Part shown: positions 54,101 to 63,005 of the stretch, piece by piece | How positions within the stretch are numbered: position 1 is the first letter of the stretch | Layout of the letters: the number at the start of each line of letters is the position of its first letter | From: Palaemon carinicauda | Taxonomy: Eukaryota > Arthropoda > Malacostraca > Decapoda > Palaemonidae | Assembly: GCF_036898095.1 (NCBI RefSeq) | Contig: NC_090750.1 | Span: 87,092,270-87,156,269, forward strand | Length of the DNA stretch: 64,000 nt | Direction: 5' to 3' | Notes under the pieces: generated by a model | What the model was told of the DNA's origin: nothing | The model's database searches: none | What the model saw: only the letters and a program-made list of their open reading frames with translations | Program-made: the position numbers and the translations under genes

Positions 54101-55609
54101 ATTTTTAATTTAATTTGTATTTTTCCCTGCTAATACGACCCAGAGTCATTTATATGGGTATACCTGTACACTCTACTGCTGTTTTGCTACAACCAAAATT
54201 TATGAAGCCCTGTGGATCTGGCAACATTGTATGGTTGCCCTCTGTTCCCACTTGCACTGGGTAGGCGGCTGCAGCTCAATCCCCACGAGTTGGTAAAGGT
54301 TAAGACTTGTGGGGTGGATGAGGCAGGAAATATAAATAAATGACATGTTTGTATGGCAATAAAAATAGAAATTACTTCAAGAACTTGTAGTTTATTTCTA
54401 AGCAAAACCATAATATCGTCATTCATAAAGGAGTTTTCCTTACGAGGGAAGAAATCTGTCTGTGACAATGCTAGGGCGTCTGTCTGACCCTTGACTGTGG
54501 ATAAATCTATTTTCTTGGTGAATCACTGGTTGCACAAGTGTTAAGACATTTTGCCATTAAAGCTGCAACTTTAGATTCAATATAAAGTAAGTGCGGTGGA
54601 TAACCAAATTACGCAACTTATTCTTGGTTTTGGTATTTTACGATGTCATAAGTAAGGTTAGGGAAGGGAAAGGGCCAACAATGGGCACTGGGTAAATAAG
54701 GAGTTTCTGGCCCCTACGTAAGGGTAAACGAGTGTGGTTAGGGCTAGACAGATTCCCGTATTCTTTTAGGGGATATATGTAGGATAGCAGCCACCTGTAT
54801 GTGTGATGATGACTGGATGACTGACAAAGAATATGGCAGTGTAAGGGGGGGTTGCAGGAGGGCATTAGCTCCCATTAGGTAAGGACACGGCCCGTAGGTT
54901 AGGTTAGGAGGGGAAAGTATAGATTAGTTAGGTGTCCATTTTTAGGCACGCTGAACAAACTCGCTGCGGATAGACAAAGAGTCCTTTACTAGTTCTATAA
55001 ATAGACCCCCACCCAAAAATCACAATTTCCTACTGTAGAACCAAATAAGGGTCCTGAACCTCTAAACCTAATTTCCAAGAGATAGTGTATTCATTCGAAA
55101 CACACTAAGGAAGATATATTTATAATTCAGAAATCCAGTTGGTTGAAACTGTAATTGTAGCAAGGTTTTCATTGGTTAGTTGAGCATATTTACCTAAATG
55201 GCTCCCGATAAATTACCTAAGTACTGAACATCAACTACGGTAACTTGCCGTCTGGATTACCGTAGAATACAGAAGACTTGCGTAAAACATTAGTAAACTA
55301 ATTTTGGACCTTCTACTTTAAAGTAAACATTCTGAAGGATTAATATACCTTGATAGTAGCTACTGGTTTACATAAAAAAAACCTATTTTGATAAAATACG
55401 TAGGAAAACAGGCTGACGTCGTAATGAGTTGAAACGGTGACGATAATGTAGGTTATGGAAGCTTTAATGTAGAAATTTAAGCTCTTTGCTTACATTTAAC
55501 TGGCATGATGTAACAAACAGTAACTCCTTATCATAATTACCTTGAGCACGATGGTCTTGTTGGAATAATTTTTGAGCAAAGCTCCAGCCGGTCGAAGAAA
55601 TCGAGACAT
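39035..55609 (-). CDS. PMPCB: PMPCB: mitochondrial processing peptidase beta subunit, nine exons
   Basis: PMPCB is the catalytic, zinc-binding subunit of the matrix peptidase that removes presequences from imported mitochondrial proteins; it works with PMPCA. Nine exons with correct GT-AG borders join into 477 residues, the normal family length. Residues 1-23 ([20 protein letters not shown]..) have Arg/Lys and no acidic residue, as expected for a targeting peptide. The zinc motif HFLEH (about 89-93) is complete, with the third ligand in the LREMQE segment about 76 residues later. An intact motif separates PMPCB from the related complex III core protein UQCRC1, which has lost it in animals. 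The C-terminal half shows [39 protein letters not shown] and [13 protein letters not shown] [10 protein letters not shown]. Intron 2 holds all of DIRS-4 in the sense direction. Confidence 0.95.
39176..41049 (-). other. PMPCB intron 8
   Basis: Contains R1 copy b (39757-40225); otherwise nothing recognised. Confidence 0.6.
39757..40225 (+). repeat. R1 dispersed repeat, copy b
   Basis: Shares the R1 blocks CATCAACCTGGTCACCAGCA, GGTTACGGTTCACTTTTCC, TAGTCTTGGGTAGTGCCATA and TCTTCCTCTTGTTTTG; lacks the (AAT)n end. Confidence 0.85.
41050..41253 (-). CDS. PMPCB: PMPCB exon 8
   Basis: 68 codons, phase 0. Encodes [20 protein letters not shown] and on through [19 protein letters not shown]. Confidence 0.95.
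41488..41595 (-). CDS. PMPCB: PMPCB exon 7
   Basis: 36 codons, phase 0. Encodes [20 protein letters not shown] and on to EPLKIE. Confidence 0.95.
42126..42301 (-). CDS. PMPCB: PMPCB exon 6
   Basis: 176 bp; completes a split Gly codon. Encodes [20 protein letters not shown] and on to [12 protein letters not shown], the glycine-rich loop region of the MPP family. Confidence 0.95.
42302..43247 (-). other. PMPCB intron 5 with a 104-bp tandem duplication
   Basis: Copies at 42406-42509 and 42510-42613 share GATCTACTTCAGTGCAATTA through TTTCTATAAATTA. Nothing else recognised. Confidence 0.8.
43248..43432 (-). CDS. PMPCB: PMPCB exon 5
   Basis: 185 bp. Encodes [20 protein letters not shown] and on to EVAPCRFTG; the first codon is shared with exon 4. 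Confidence 0.95.
43433..44774 (-). other. PMPCB intron 4 with a 49-bp tandem duplication
   Basis: Copies at 44044-44092 and 44093-44141 (ATGCAATATAGATTATAGCC ...) are near identical. No other feature. Confidence 0.75.
44775..44926 (-). CDS. PMPCB: PMPCB exon 4 (third zinc ligand)
   Basis: 152 bp. Encodes [20 protein letters not shown] and on to [12 protein letters not shown]. The LREMQE glutamate is the expected third zinc ligand. Confidence 0.95.
45083..45259 (-). CDS. PMPCB: PMPCB exon 3
   Basis: 59 codons, phase 0. Encodes [20 protein letters not shown] and on to IIQNSKFGE. It follows DIRS-4-bearing intron 2 directly (element edge 116 bp upstream). Confidence 0.95.
45375..45573. repeat. 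DIRS-4 ITR, low-coordinate (3') end
   Basis: From AAAAATGTTATTTTC to TCAATTATTCCTC; complement of 51858-52029, apart from the outermost 35 bp. TACTTACC at 45415-45422 is a splice-donor-like motif on the minus strand, facing outward. Confidence 0.92.
45619..45709 (-). repeat. DIRS-4 internal complementary region
   Basis: TGATTATCGGGTAAGTATAT...AATAACATTTTT complements the 3' end, and CAATATTAAACTTACCCGAT complements the 5' end at 52029; joined at CATTTTT|CAATATT. Confidence 0.9.
46095..47231 (-). pseudogene. DIRS-4 tyrosine recombinase, frameshifted
   Basis: Catalytic part (46095-46535) keeps [13 protein letters not shown] (HxxR) and [14 protein letters not shown]; the first arginine is in [10 protein letters not shown] in the upstream piece (46593-47231). 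A one-base shift in a T/A run near 46595 turns LGFLAKNELP into LGFFG-stop. A second shift near 47025 leaves the N-terminal part in another frame. About 90% alike by eye to the intact DIRS-1 recombinase. Inactive copy. Confidence 0.88.
47233..48478 (-). pseudogene. DIRS-4 RT (C-terminal half) / RNase H / methylase-like remnants
   Basis: Starts near the RT catalytic box, here decayed to SDDWLL (YLDDWL expected), then [15 protein letters not shown], a DIRS RT thumb block. RNase [54 protein letters not shown]. Methylase-like: [38 protein letters not shown] (47301-47560). The RT fingers and motif A are missing, so a deletion removed the first half of RT. A frame change lies near 47650. Confidence 0.85.
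49033..49190 (-). repeat. 16-bp tandem repeat within DIRS-4
   Basis: About nine units of the type GCAGAGCATGCTGTAT / GCAGAGCATGTTGTAT / GCAGAGCATGCTGAAT. Confidence 0.88.
49721..50310 (-). repeat. 160-bp tandem duplications in DIRS-4 ORF1
   Basis: ACATCGTACGCCTGGCAG starts at 49721, 49881, 50041 and 50284: units of 160, 160 and 243 bp, nearly identical, with short GGTGCAGGCGG sub-repeats in the longest unit. Confidence 0.9.
50761..51857 (-). other. DIRS-4 5' non-coding region
   Basis: Between ORF1 and the 5' ITR; AT-rich, with a short (TC)n tract at about 51061-51080. No frame with family motifs. Confidence 0.5.
51858..52029. repeat. DIRS-4 ITR, high-coordinate (5') end
   Basis: Complement of 45375-45573. 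Carries GGTAAGT at 52010-52016, facing outward on the + strand. Confidence 0.92.
52094..52315 (-). CDS. PMPCB: PMPCB exon 2 (zinc motif HFLEH)
   Basis: 74 codons, phase 0. Acceptor AATTCCAG, donor GTATGT on the minus strand. Encodes [20 protein letters not shown] and on to [12 protein letters not shown]. Confidence 0.95.
52603..53275 (-). repeat. R1 dispersed repeat, copy c (longest)
   Basis: Starts at a TTATTATTATTA tract, then GCTACAACCCTAGTTGGAAA, CAGGGAAAATAGCTCAGTGG, CTATGGCACTACCCAAGACT, ACCGTAACCAGAGAGGAGGA, to GGGTGGCTGGTGCCCTGGCC. About 670 bp. Strand chosen so that the (AAT)n end is 3'. Non-coding. Confidence 0.88.
53551..53700 (+). repeat. 30-bp minisatellite, five units
   Basis: Exactly five units of the form (T/C)(G/A)(C/T)CCTTTTG-CCATTATTGCTGATGCATA. 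The 30-bp period gives an [10 protein letters not shown] repeat on the minus strand; no sign that it is translated. Confidence 0.93.
53800..54900. mobile_element. Decayed repeat with inverted segments in PMPCB intron 1
   Basis: TTTGTATTTTTCC occurs at about 53813 and 54115, recalling DIRS ends. CCATCATCACAAATACAGGTGGC (54057) is roughly inverted at 54786-54815 (GCCACCTGTATGTGTGATG), and a G-run (54000) pairs in the same arrangement with 54846. Possibly the edges of a dead transposon; no coding domain found. Confidence 0.35.
55541..55609 (-). CDS. PMPCB: PMPCB exon 1 (start, targeting peptide)
   Basis: 23 codons from the ATG at 55609 to donor GTAATT. Encodes [23 protein letters not shown]. 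The start is chosen because the basic presequence begins here and the preceding context is GTGAAAA. Confidence 0.9.
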
Positions 55610-56189
55610 TTTTCACCAGTAGTGATTGCATAGACCAGCAGCTGGTTGAGGCTCACACACTAGCTCAGTGTACCGTGATAATGTCTACAATTCTGATATA
55701 AGTTCTGTCTTATCCTGAGGTTTATTTGTTCTATTTTAACTATGTAATAATTCATTAGATTATATCTAGGTCTGGATTTCATCATACCTTTGGGTAAATT
55801 GGTTTTCTTATTAAATGATCTCAAGTGGGTCATTCCCTATTGCGTCACGATAAGAAAGACTCGTTATTATATTAGTTTATTGGCAGCGTTTTCAAATGTA
55901 AAATGTGCAGGTTGGTGGCATTCATTCCATTCCTAGTTTAAAATTGCTAAGTCAAGGGATAACAAAGAAAATCATGATTAACATAATAAAGAGTAGATGA
56001 AATGGTAAAGTGGATAAAATATAAAAGCATTGTATTCAACCATAATGTACTTTGCAAAAAAGGCAAAAACTATGCTGAACATTCCTGTAAGGAAAAGAAT
56101 TAACAAAACATCTGCAAATTCGATAGTATTTGAAAGCAAATATATTATAAAAATAATAATCCGATGTCCAGATAAAGTGAATGAAGATT
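55610..56189. other. PMPCB upstream region
   Basis: Should hold the 5' UTR and promoter. No TATA box at a convincing place, as usual for a housekeeping gene. No other feature. Confidence 0.45.
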
Positions 56190-56447
56190 TATAGAAGGGT
56201 TTGGAAGAGCTGATTACCAAATTTAAATTGTCTCTTCTACCTTTACCAAAAGAAAAGTAGCCCTTGAACAATGAAGAATTGTTTGGTAATCACAGTGCTG
56301 TCAGGTATATGAGGACAAAGGAGAATGTGGAAAGAATAGGTCAGACTATTTGGTGTTTTCGTAGGCAAAGGAAAAGTAATCTGTAACCAGAAAGAGGGAT
56401 CCAATGAACTACTGACTTTCCAGTCAAATGAGCCAAAAACTTACTAC
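56190..56447 (-). repeat. R1 copy d, left arm of an R1 palindrome
   Basis: Matches the R1 section with AAGAATTGTTTGGTAATCAC and AACCAGAAAGAGGGATCCAA; meets copy e head to head near 56448. Confidence 0.8.
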
Positions 56448-57043
56448 CGCAAGAGAGTTATTGGGTCTTTTGATGGGTCAGCCAGTACTACATTAGGTCC
56501 CTCTTTCTGGTTACGGATCATTTTGGTTTTGCCTACACATACACCGAATAGTCTGGCCTATTCTTTTCACATTATCCTCTGTCCTTACACATCCGACAAC
56601 ACAGATTACCAAACAATTCTTCGCTCAAGGGGTTAGCTACTCCAATGTAATTGTTCAGTAGCGACTTTCCTCTTGGTAAGGATGGAAGAGTCTCTTCTAA
56701 GTGAATTAACACTCCAAAATGAAACCATTGTTCTCTAGTCTTGGGTAGTATCATAGCCTCTGTACCATGGTCTTCCACTGTCTTAGGTTAAAATTCTCTT
56801 GCTTGAGGGTACACTCGAGCACATTATTCTATCTTATTTCTCTTTCTCTTGTTTTTGTTAAAGCTTTAATAGTTTATATAGGAAATATTTATTTTGCTGT
56901 TGTTACTGTTCTTAAAATATTTTATTTTTCCTTGTTTCCTTTCCTCACTGGGCTATTTTCCCTGTCGGGGCCCCTGGGCTTCATCCTGCTTTTCCACTTA
57001 GGGTTGTAGCTTAGCAAGTGATAATGATAATAATAATAGCTAT
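56448..57043 (+). repeat. R1 copy e
   Basis: Runs GGTCCCTCTTTCTGGTTACG ... CTTGTTTCCTTTCCTCACTG ... AGGGTTGTAGCTTAGCAAGT and ends in a GATAATAATAATAG tail. Its first 250 bp pair with copy d. Confidence 0.88.
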
Positions 57044-57416
57044 GGTAATCAGCTCTTCTAGGAGAATACTACAAAATCAAACCTTTGTTCTCTTGCTTTA
57101 GGTAGTACCATAGCCTCTGTACCATGGCCTTCCACTGTCTTGGATTAGAGTTCTCTTGCTTGAGGGTACACTCCGGCACGTAGCTGTTTATCTTATTTCT
57201 CTTCCTCCTGACTTTTTGAAGTTTTTATAGTTTATATATGAAAGATATAATCTAATGTTGTTACTGTTCTTAGTATATTTTATTTTTATATGTTTTTTTT
57301 TACTTCTCTTGTAGTTTTTATTTCCTTGTTTCCTTTCCTCACTTAGCTATTTTACCCTATTGGAGTACTTAGGCTTATAGCATCTTGCTTTTCCAATTAG
57401 GATTGTAGCTTAGGTT

Positions 57417-57470
<54 letters not shown>

Positions 57471-57471
57471 G
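57044..57471 (+). repeat. R1 copy f, tandem to copy e
   Basis: Starts inside the family at CTATGGTAATCAGCTCTTCT, directly after the tail of copy e, and ends in an (AAT)n run at about 57418-57470. Confidence 0.88.
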
Positions 57472-58198
57472 CGTTAGCTGACCTATTTCAATGGGTAGCT
57501 GATAGATAATTAAACAATTTGATTTGTCTGATAAGAGCTTTAAGAGACGATAAACTTATTTTTTTTACAGGATACTATATGTGTTAGCATATTGAAGATA
57601 TGTTAATTAAACGGTTAGCTGATAGACATTTGAGAGATGCAAGTGAAATGGAAGAATATTTGCCAGCTTGTAAAATTGTAACACTTAAAATTTAAAAATA
57701 ATTCCGCAATCTTTATTATCTCATGTCTATGCCGGTTTCACATTCCCCTCAAATTTTCCTTCTCACGGCTCTCGCCCAAGAATTGAGGGTTACATAACTT
57801 AGAAAAAATATCTTACACCTCAGGTGTTTGTAAACTGAATAAATTACGAAATACAAAGATAGTTAATATAAAGTACAGACCGGATGTCAACAAGTAGAGA
57901 ACCAGCGGCCATGTTTTTAAGAGCAATGTTTGTGTGTTTATTTTTGGACGGGTGTGAGAAAGACGCCCTCTCCCATTAGTCCGTATGTGATATCGGTTTT
58001 ATTTTAAAAAGTGGCGATTTCTCAGTATTATGTGATACGTTATCGAGGAGTATGGAAAGCACAGAATTAATCAGAGGGGATAGTTCCCAAAAACTTATTG
58101 TTGGGTAGGTGGTGGGGAGCCCACTTCGCTGTGCAGCTTTTTTTCGCTTCGCTCAGGTACTGATTCACCACTATAATAAGATGTAGGAAGGCTGCCCT
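57472..58198. other. Intergenic, nothing recognised
   Basis: AT-rich; no gene, repeat or motif identified. Confidence 0.5.
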
Positions 58199-58577
58199 TT
58201 ATTTTGCCCTACTATTCTTATTATTTGCATTTAACCAATGTAGAATTGCTAGTATTGTATACTAAGACTAATTTGGAATTTATTCGAGAGAGTTCACTGC
58301 GATAATTTAACTGATTTATTGTTTAATATTTTACATTTAAGTGTACTTTCGTGTTGCATTTATTTTGCTGATCTATCTTTATTTTGTCCTACTATTCCTA
58401 TTATTTGCATTTAACTCCGCTGTCTTAACCAATGTAAATTGTTAATATTTAATACGAAGACTAACTTGGAATATATTTGAAAGTCGGCACAACGATAATT
58501 TAACTGCTTTGTTTAATATTTCCTAATATTTTGCATTTAAGTGTACTTTCGTATTGCATTTAATTTGCTAATCTATT
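58199..58577 (+). repeat. Tandem duplication, unit about 180-200 bp
   Basis: Two diverged copies each run from TTTATTTTG(C/T)CCTACTATTC through ATAATTTAACTG and CATTTAAGTGTACTTTCGT to GCATTTA. Confidence 0.82.
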
Positions 58578-58898
58578 AGTTTAAGATTAACATTAAAATT
58601 AAGTAGTTAAAGACCCAGAGTAATTTGATGTCCTTGAACCCTAAGTTTGGCCAAATTCTTTATAGATCTTTTACCAACCCTGCTTTCAATTATCCTAGTG
58701 TTATGCTGTATGCTGGATGAGATCATGATCTTGTATTGTCATTTTATATAAAGAATATGAATTTGGTTCAATCATATGCATAGTCAACAGGATTTCTCAT
58801 ACTACCTAACCTAAGGTGCCGTAAAGGATTGTATGTATAACAAAGGAACTCCCTTATTTTCTACATTGTTCAACTGTTTAAACTGCTCGCTTGTTTTA

Positions 58899-59133
58899 GG
58901 TACACTCGGGCTGACTATTCTATCTAATTTCACTTCCTCTTGTTTTGTTAAAGTTTTTATAGTTTATATAACAAATATTTATTTTAATGGTACTGTTCTT
59001 TAATTATTTTATTTTTCCTTGTTTCCTTTCCTCCCTGGGCTGTTTTCTCTGTTGGGGCCCCTGAGCATTTAGCATCCTGCTTTTCCAACTAGGGTTGTAG
59101 CTTGGCAAATAATAATAATAATAATAATAATAC
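58899..59133 (+). repeat. R1 copy g (3' part)
   Basis: From TAGGTACACTCGGGC through CTTCCTCTTGTTTTGTTAAA and CTTTTCCAACTAGGGTTGTA to an (AAT)n tail. Confidence 0.88.
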
Positions 59134-60027
59134 ATACAATCACATACATTCAGTTATAACAACTCTGATTTTCCTTCAGTGATACTTCAAGTGAATGTAT
59201 TACTAATGCTATTTTATTGTACTGAAAAAAAAAACAATAATAAAAAGATATCTACAATCTCAAATTTCCATGAGCTTAATACTAAATTTTACATGTTACC
59301 TTAAAGAAATCTGGACGCCTTATATTGAAACAAAAATAAATGTTTTTAACATAGCAAAATAGTTTTTCCTTCAATTTAAGAATTTCAATTGAAGTGATAA
59401 ATATTACTCCATATATTTAAATGTATTATATTTATATATTTACTATTGTATGCAACCTGTCAAAAATGAAGGCTAAATATTTAAATATACACAAACACAC
59501 ACACCCTCTCTCACCATGGTATGACTACTCCCTCTCCCACCTACCCGAGGGAGAGCTGAGGGTGACTGATGCTGCCCTGGTCGGATCTGGCTAGCTTGGC
59601 CATGGATTGAGTTCATGATCGCATCTTTGGATTTGAGAACTCTCGCTTCTAGTTAGTCAAACAAGTTCTTGCTCCTTCCACTCTCTCGAGAGAAAAGTTC
59701 TTTGCAAAGTACCTGCATCAGAGCCTTGTCAGGGTGACTGACCTTGGAGAGTCATGAGATAAAGGGCACGGCCTGATAGACCTCTGAGTCGGAGACGACG
59801 ACGGTGGAGGTGAAGAATACTGCTTCACAGGATTTCCTGCTCCATAGGTGTGGGATTAGGTGTAAGGAAGGTCTCCAACCTTTCCTAGACTCTGATGAGG
59901 ACTGGTTGCAACTTCTTCCTGGAAAGAGCCGGTGTATGCACAGCCCTTTTGAGCCCGCCCCCCCCCCCCCCAAACCTTCGAGGCAGTAGAAGTGGTAGAA
60001 GGGAAGGAAAGAGAGACTGTACAGTAT
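59134..60027. other. Intergenic; possible retroelement remnant at 59500-60000
   Basis: The second half is GC-richer, and its minus strand reads gag-like pieces (LEARVLKSKDAIMNSIHG), but no family motif can be confirmed. A C-run lies at about 59957-59970. Confidence 0.3.
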
Positions 60028-60569
60028 GTTGTTATTATTATTATTATTTTTATTATTATTATTATTACTAGTCAATCTACAACCTTAGATGGAAAAACAT
60101 GATGTTATAGGCCAGGGGCTCCAAGAGGGAAAATACTCCAATGAGGAAAGAAAATAAGGAAATGGATAGAATAGTGTGCCTGAGTGTACCCTTAAGCAAG
60201 GGAGCTTAGAAGAGAACTCTAACCCAGGACAGTTGTAGACTATGGTACAGATGCTATGGCACTACCCAAGACTAGAGAACAATGGTTTGATTTTGGAGTG
60301 GCCTTCTCCTAAATCTGCTGATCATAGTAGAAGAGATTCTTCTACCCTTACCAAGTGGAAAGTAGCCAATGAATAATTACAGTGCATTAGTTAAGAAGAA
60401 CTTTTTGATTATCTTAATGTAAGGTTTATGAGGAAAGAGGAGAATGTGTAAAGAATAGGCCAAATTATTCAGTGTATGTGTAGGCAAAAGAAAAATGAGC
60501 TGCAACCAGAGAGGGATCCAATGTTTTGTACTATTTGGCCAGTCAAAGGATCCAGTAACTCTCTAGCTG
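60028..60569 (-). repeat. R1 copy h
   Basis: Starts in a TTATTATT tract, then CTACAACCTTAGATGGAAAA ... GGCACTACCCAAGACTAGAG ... GAGAGGGATCCAATG, to the CTCTCTAGCTGG edge. Confidence 0.87.
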
Positions 60570-60782
60570 GTGAGAGTTAGTACAGTAGTTGCTTGTCATG
60601 TATTTGGGCAACCTTGGAGAAATAGGGACGAGCCTTGGGTAGTGGGAGTCCTTCAAGATGGTTACTTACTATCCTCTTCAGCCTTTCTGCACCCCCTTAC
60701 TCACTTTCTGGTTGAATTCTCATTTATTCATCCTATATCACTGAGAACCCTGGCCTTTTGGGCAGGTAGGAGAGATGTTTGA
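60570..60782 (+). pseudogene. DIRS-like RT N-terminal fragment, sense strand
   Basis: Reads GQPWRNRDEPWVVGVLQDGY followed by a short Pro/Ser-rich stretch, the block that opens DIRS RTs (compare DIRS-2 EPWTMSVLKEGYRLPF). Only this piece survives. It points opposite to the relic at 61010-64000, so it comes from another insertion. Confidence 0.6.
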
Positions 60783-61009
60783 GAAGAATGTGCTCTAAGT
60801 TGTTTGATGTGAGTCTCCGGGCTTCTCCAGTCGATTCCGGTAGAGGAATCAATTGGGAGCTGAAGGCCTCTACAAACGAAGTCTGATGCCCATGGCATGT
60901 GCCCAGGAAGACATCAGAGTAGAGGCGAGTGAAGACTTGTGGTTCTCTAGACAGGGCAAAGTAGAGGACTCAAAACTGGAATCTCATCTCTCATAGAAAA
61001 AACCTAAGA

Positions 61010-61468
61010 GTATGCAACCTTCAGGTCTATGGATAACAAAAAGTAATTTCTTCTGATTGTCGGAAGGACTGAGCTACGTTTCTTCATCTTGAACTGCGTC
61101 TGGGAGATAAACAAGTTAAAGTGAGGCAAGTCTATGAGTGGTCTCCACCCTCCCGTCAATTTTTCCACCAGGAACAAGTTACTGTTGAAGCCCGGAGATC
61201 CATCCTAAACTTCATCAATGGCATTTTTCTTCAGCATTGCCCGAACCTCGTCTTGTAGAAGGTCCTATGGAGATCCCTTTGAATACAATGAGGGGATCAT
61301 CAGAGTCCGAATCAAAGGAGGGTGACATGTCATGAATGAGATGTGATACCCAGAATGAAGGACCTCTACATCCCAGGGTTTTCCCCCCATTAAACTGCTA
61401 ACTTGTCTACTGATTTGCCAGGCATCCCGCCACAGGTGGTAGAATGAGGGGGCTGTCTTTCCTATCAC
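61010..61468 (-). pseudogene. DIRS-5 reverse transcriptase, N-terminal part
   Basis: Carries the DIRS block before the RT fingers and the VEKLTGGWRPLIDL strand; an in-frame stop falls between DEV and DGSPGF. It is truncated before the YLDD box. Confidence 0.7.
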
Positions 61469-62210
61469 TAGCCTCTCCTTCTTCGACCTTGTTTGGTGTA
61501 GTGTCCCTGATGCCGAAAGGAATGCGTTGAGTCCTGTGTCTGGTAGTGAGGATAGTCTGCTTTTGGAAGCAGTCTCCGCAGTAGAGGCTACTGTTTTGGA
61601 GAAGAAGCTCTTTGTTTCACAGGTGGTTGTTTTGACTGTTAAGAGGAGGCTGCTCTCCTAAAGAAAGTAGCTTGGCGTGGTTTCTCCCACTTCTTAACTA
61701 CCTCTGCAACTTCTATAGGCGGGAACAAGGTCAATTCTGTATCATTGGGGTGTTCTGTAATACCAATGAGTCTCTGGAAGCTATCTGGCACATGAAAACC
61801 ATTTCTTCTCTTCAGAATGTAGTTGCCCAGTGAAAAGCAAATTGGTGAAACAAGAACTCCCGTGTCTTTGCCTGTTGACTGTACAAGGTCTTTGTAGACT
61901 CTCTGACATGGAAAAATAAGAAACAGTTCTCAATCAATGATCCAGCCAAGGGCACGCTTGCAATGATCATTTGAAGGCTGTTTCAAAGTTAAGAATCTCA
62001 GTTGTTGAATGATGAGACAGTTTTTCACTGTTTAGAGAGCACTGGTAGGACAAGCTTCGACGACCTCACCACCTTGAGGGAGTCTTTCAGAGCAGAAACT
62101 TGCTGCTTGATCTTTCGGATCATATCTTCCGCCTGATGGCATCAGGGCAGCTCTAACCTCAATCTGGAACTGAGGTTCCGTAACAAATCCCTGAATAGAC
62201 GTCTTCCTCC

Positions 62211-63005
62211 CTATGTATGGTGCTGGGTGCCTTCACCAAATTTATTTAATCTCTTGATAATCCACAGGACTCTAAGAAAGGATGACTCTTTACCTGGTTC
62301 TGCTGTTAGAACTTCCGATGGCGCTACCCCGGAATTTTTAGAGGACTCCCCTCCTGCAGCAGGTGCTGAAGGGTGCTCAATCATAACTGCCTCATCATCA
62401 AGGCCTAGCCTAGCCCTTTTACTTGGCGGAGGAGCAGCAGCATCCTCATGTTTGATGACTGGATGATGGTTCTTGAATATCTTTTGGTTGTCTTCCCAAG
62501 TCAGATCCAGGGAAAGGAGAAATGGACAGTGACAAAATCTGACCATGCCAAGACAATTCTGCTGGAGTGGAAGGGTTAGGGTAATGACCAGTAGATGTAA
62601 GTGGAGGCTTAACATACTCCTCCTCTGAAGAAGGCTCAAGGTCAATCTGGACCAGATGGTACTCCCGAAAACACTCGGGCTTAGACACAGTTGTAACATG
62701 AGGATCTGGTAAATGCCCTTTAAGCACTGATGTAATCTAGGAGTACAAGGTCCCATGCACTGAGTCCCTCTCCAAGGACAATTCTGAGAGACCACCCTAG
62801 GGAATGTAGGGAAAGGTTCATGACTCCTCCTTTTGGGATGCTGTTTTGGAACCACCGCTGCCTTTGCAGGAACTGGTACGGTACTGGGTCTCTTAGGAAT
62901 TGATCTAGGAGGTTGAATCCTGCACTTAACTTGCAGCACCTTATCCTCTGCCAATAGGATAAGTGGAGACGTATTAGGTACCTTAGGAGGTAATGCGTAA
63001 TGCAC
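62211..63005 (-). pseudogene. DIRS-5 ORF1 (gag-like) remnant
   Basis: A 264-residue open stretch. The N-terminal part is basic/Pro-rich (KRPSTVPVPAKAAVVPK), the C-terminal part Ala/Glu-rich (PPPSKRARLGLDDEAV) and ends in the LWIIKRLNKF block shared with DIRS-2 ORF1. The middle part probably reads a wrong frame. Inactive. Confidence 0.5.

Larger units (their letters stand above)
52316..55540 (-). other. PMPCB intron 1
   Basis: Contains R1 copy c, a 30-bp minisatellite and a decayed repeat (listed separately); 54900-55540 holds nothing recognisable. Confidence 0.6.

Noticed and set aside
39035..55609. UQCRC1 (complex III core protein 1) instead of PMPCB
   Set aside because: The complete HFLEH zinc motif and third glutamate are those of the active peptidase; animal UQCRC1 has lost them.
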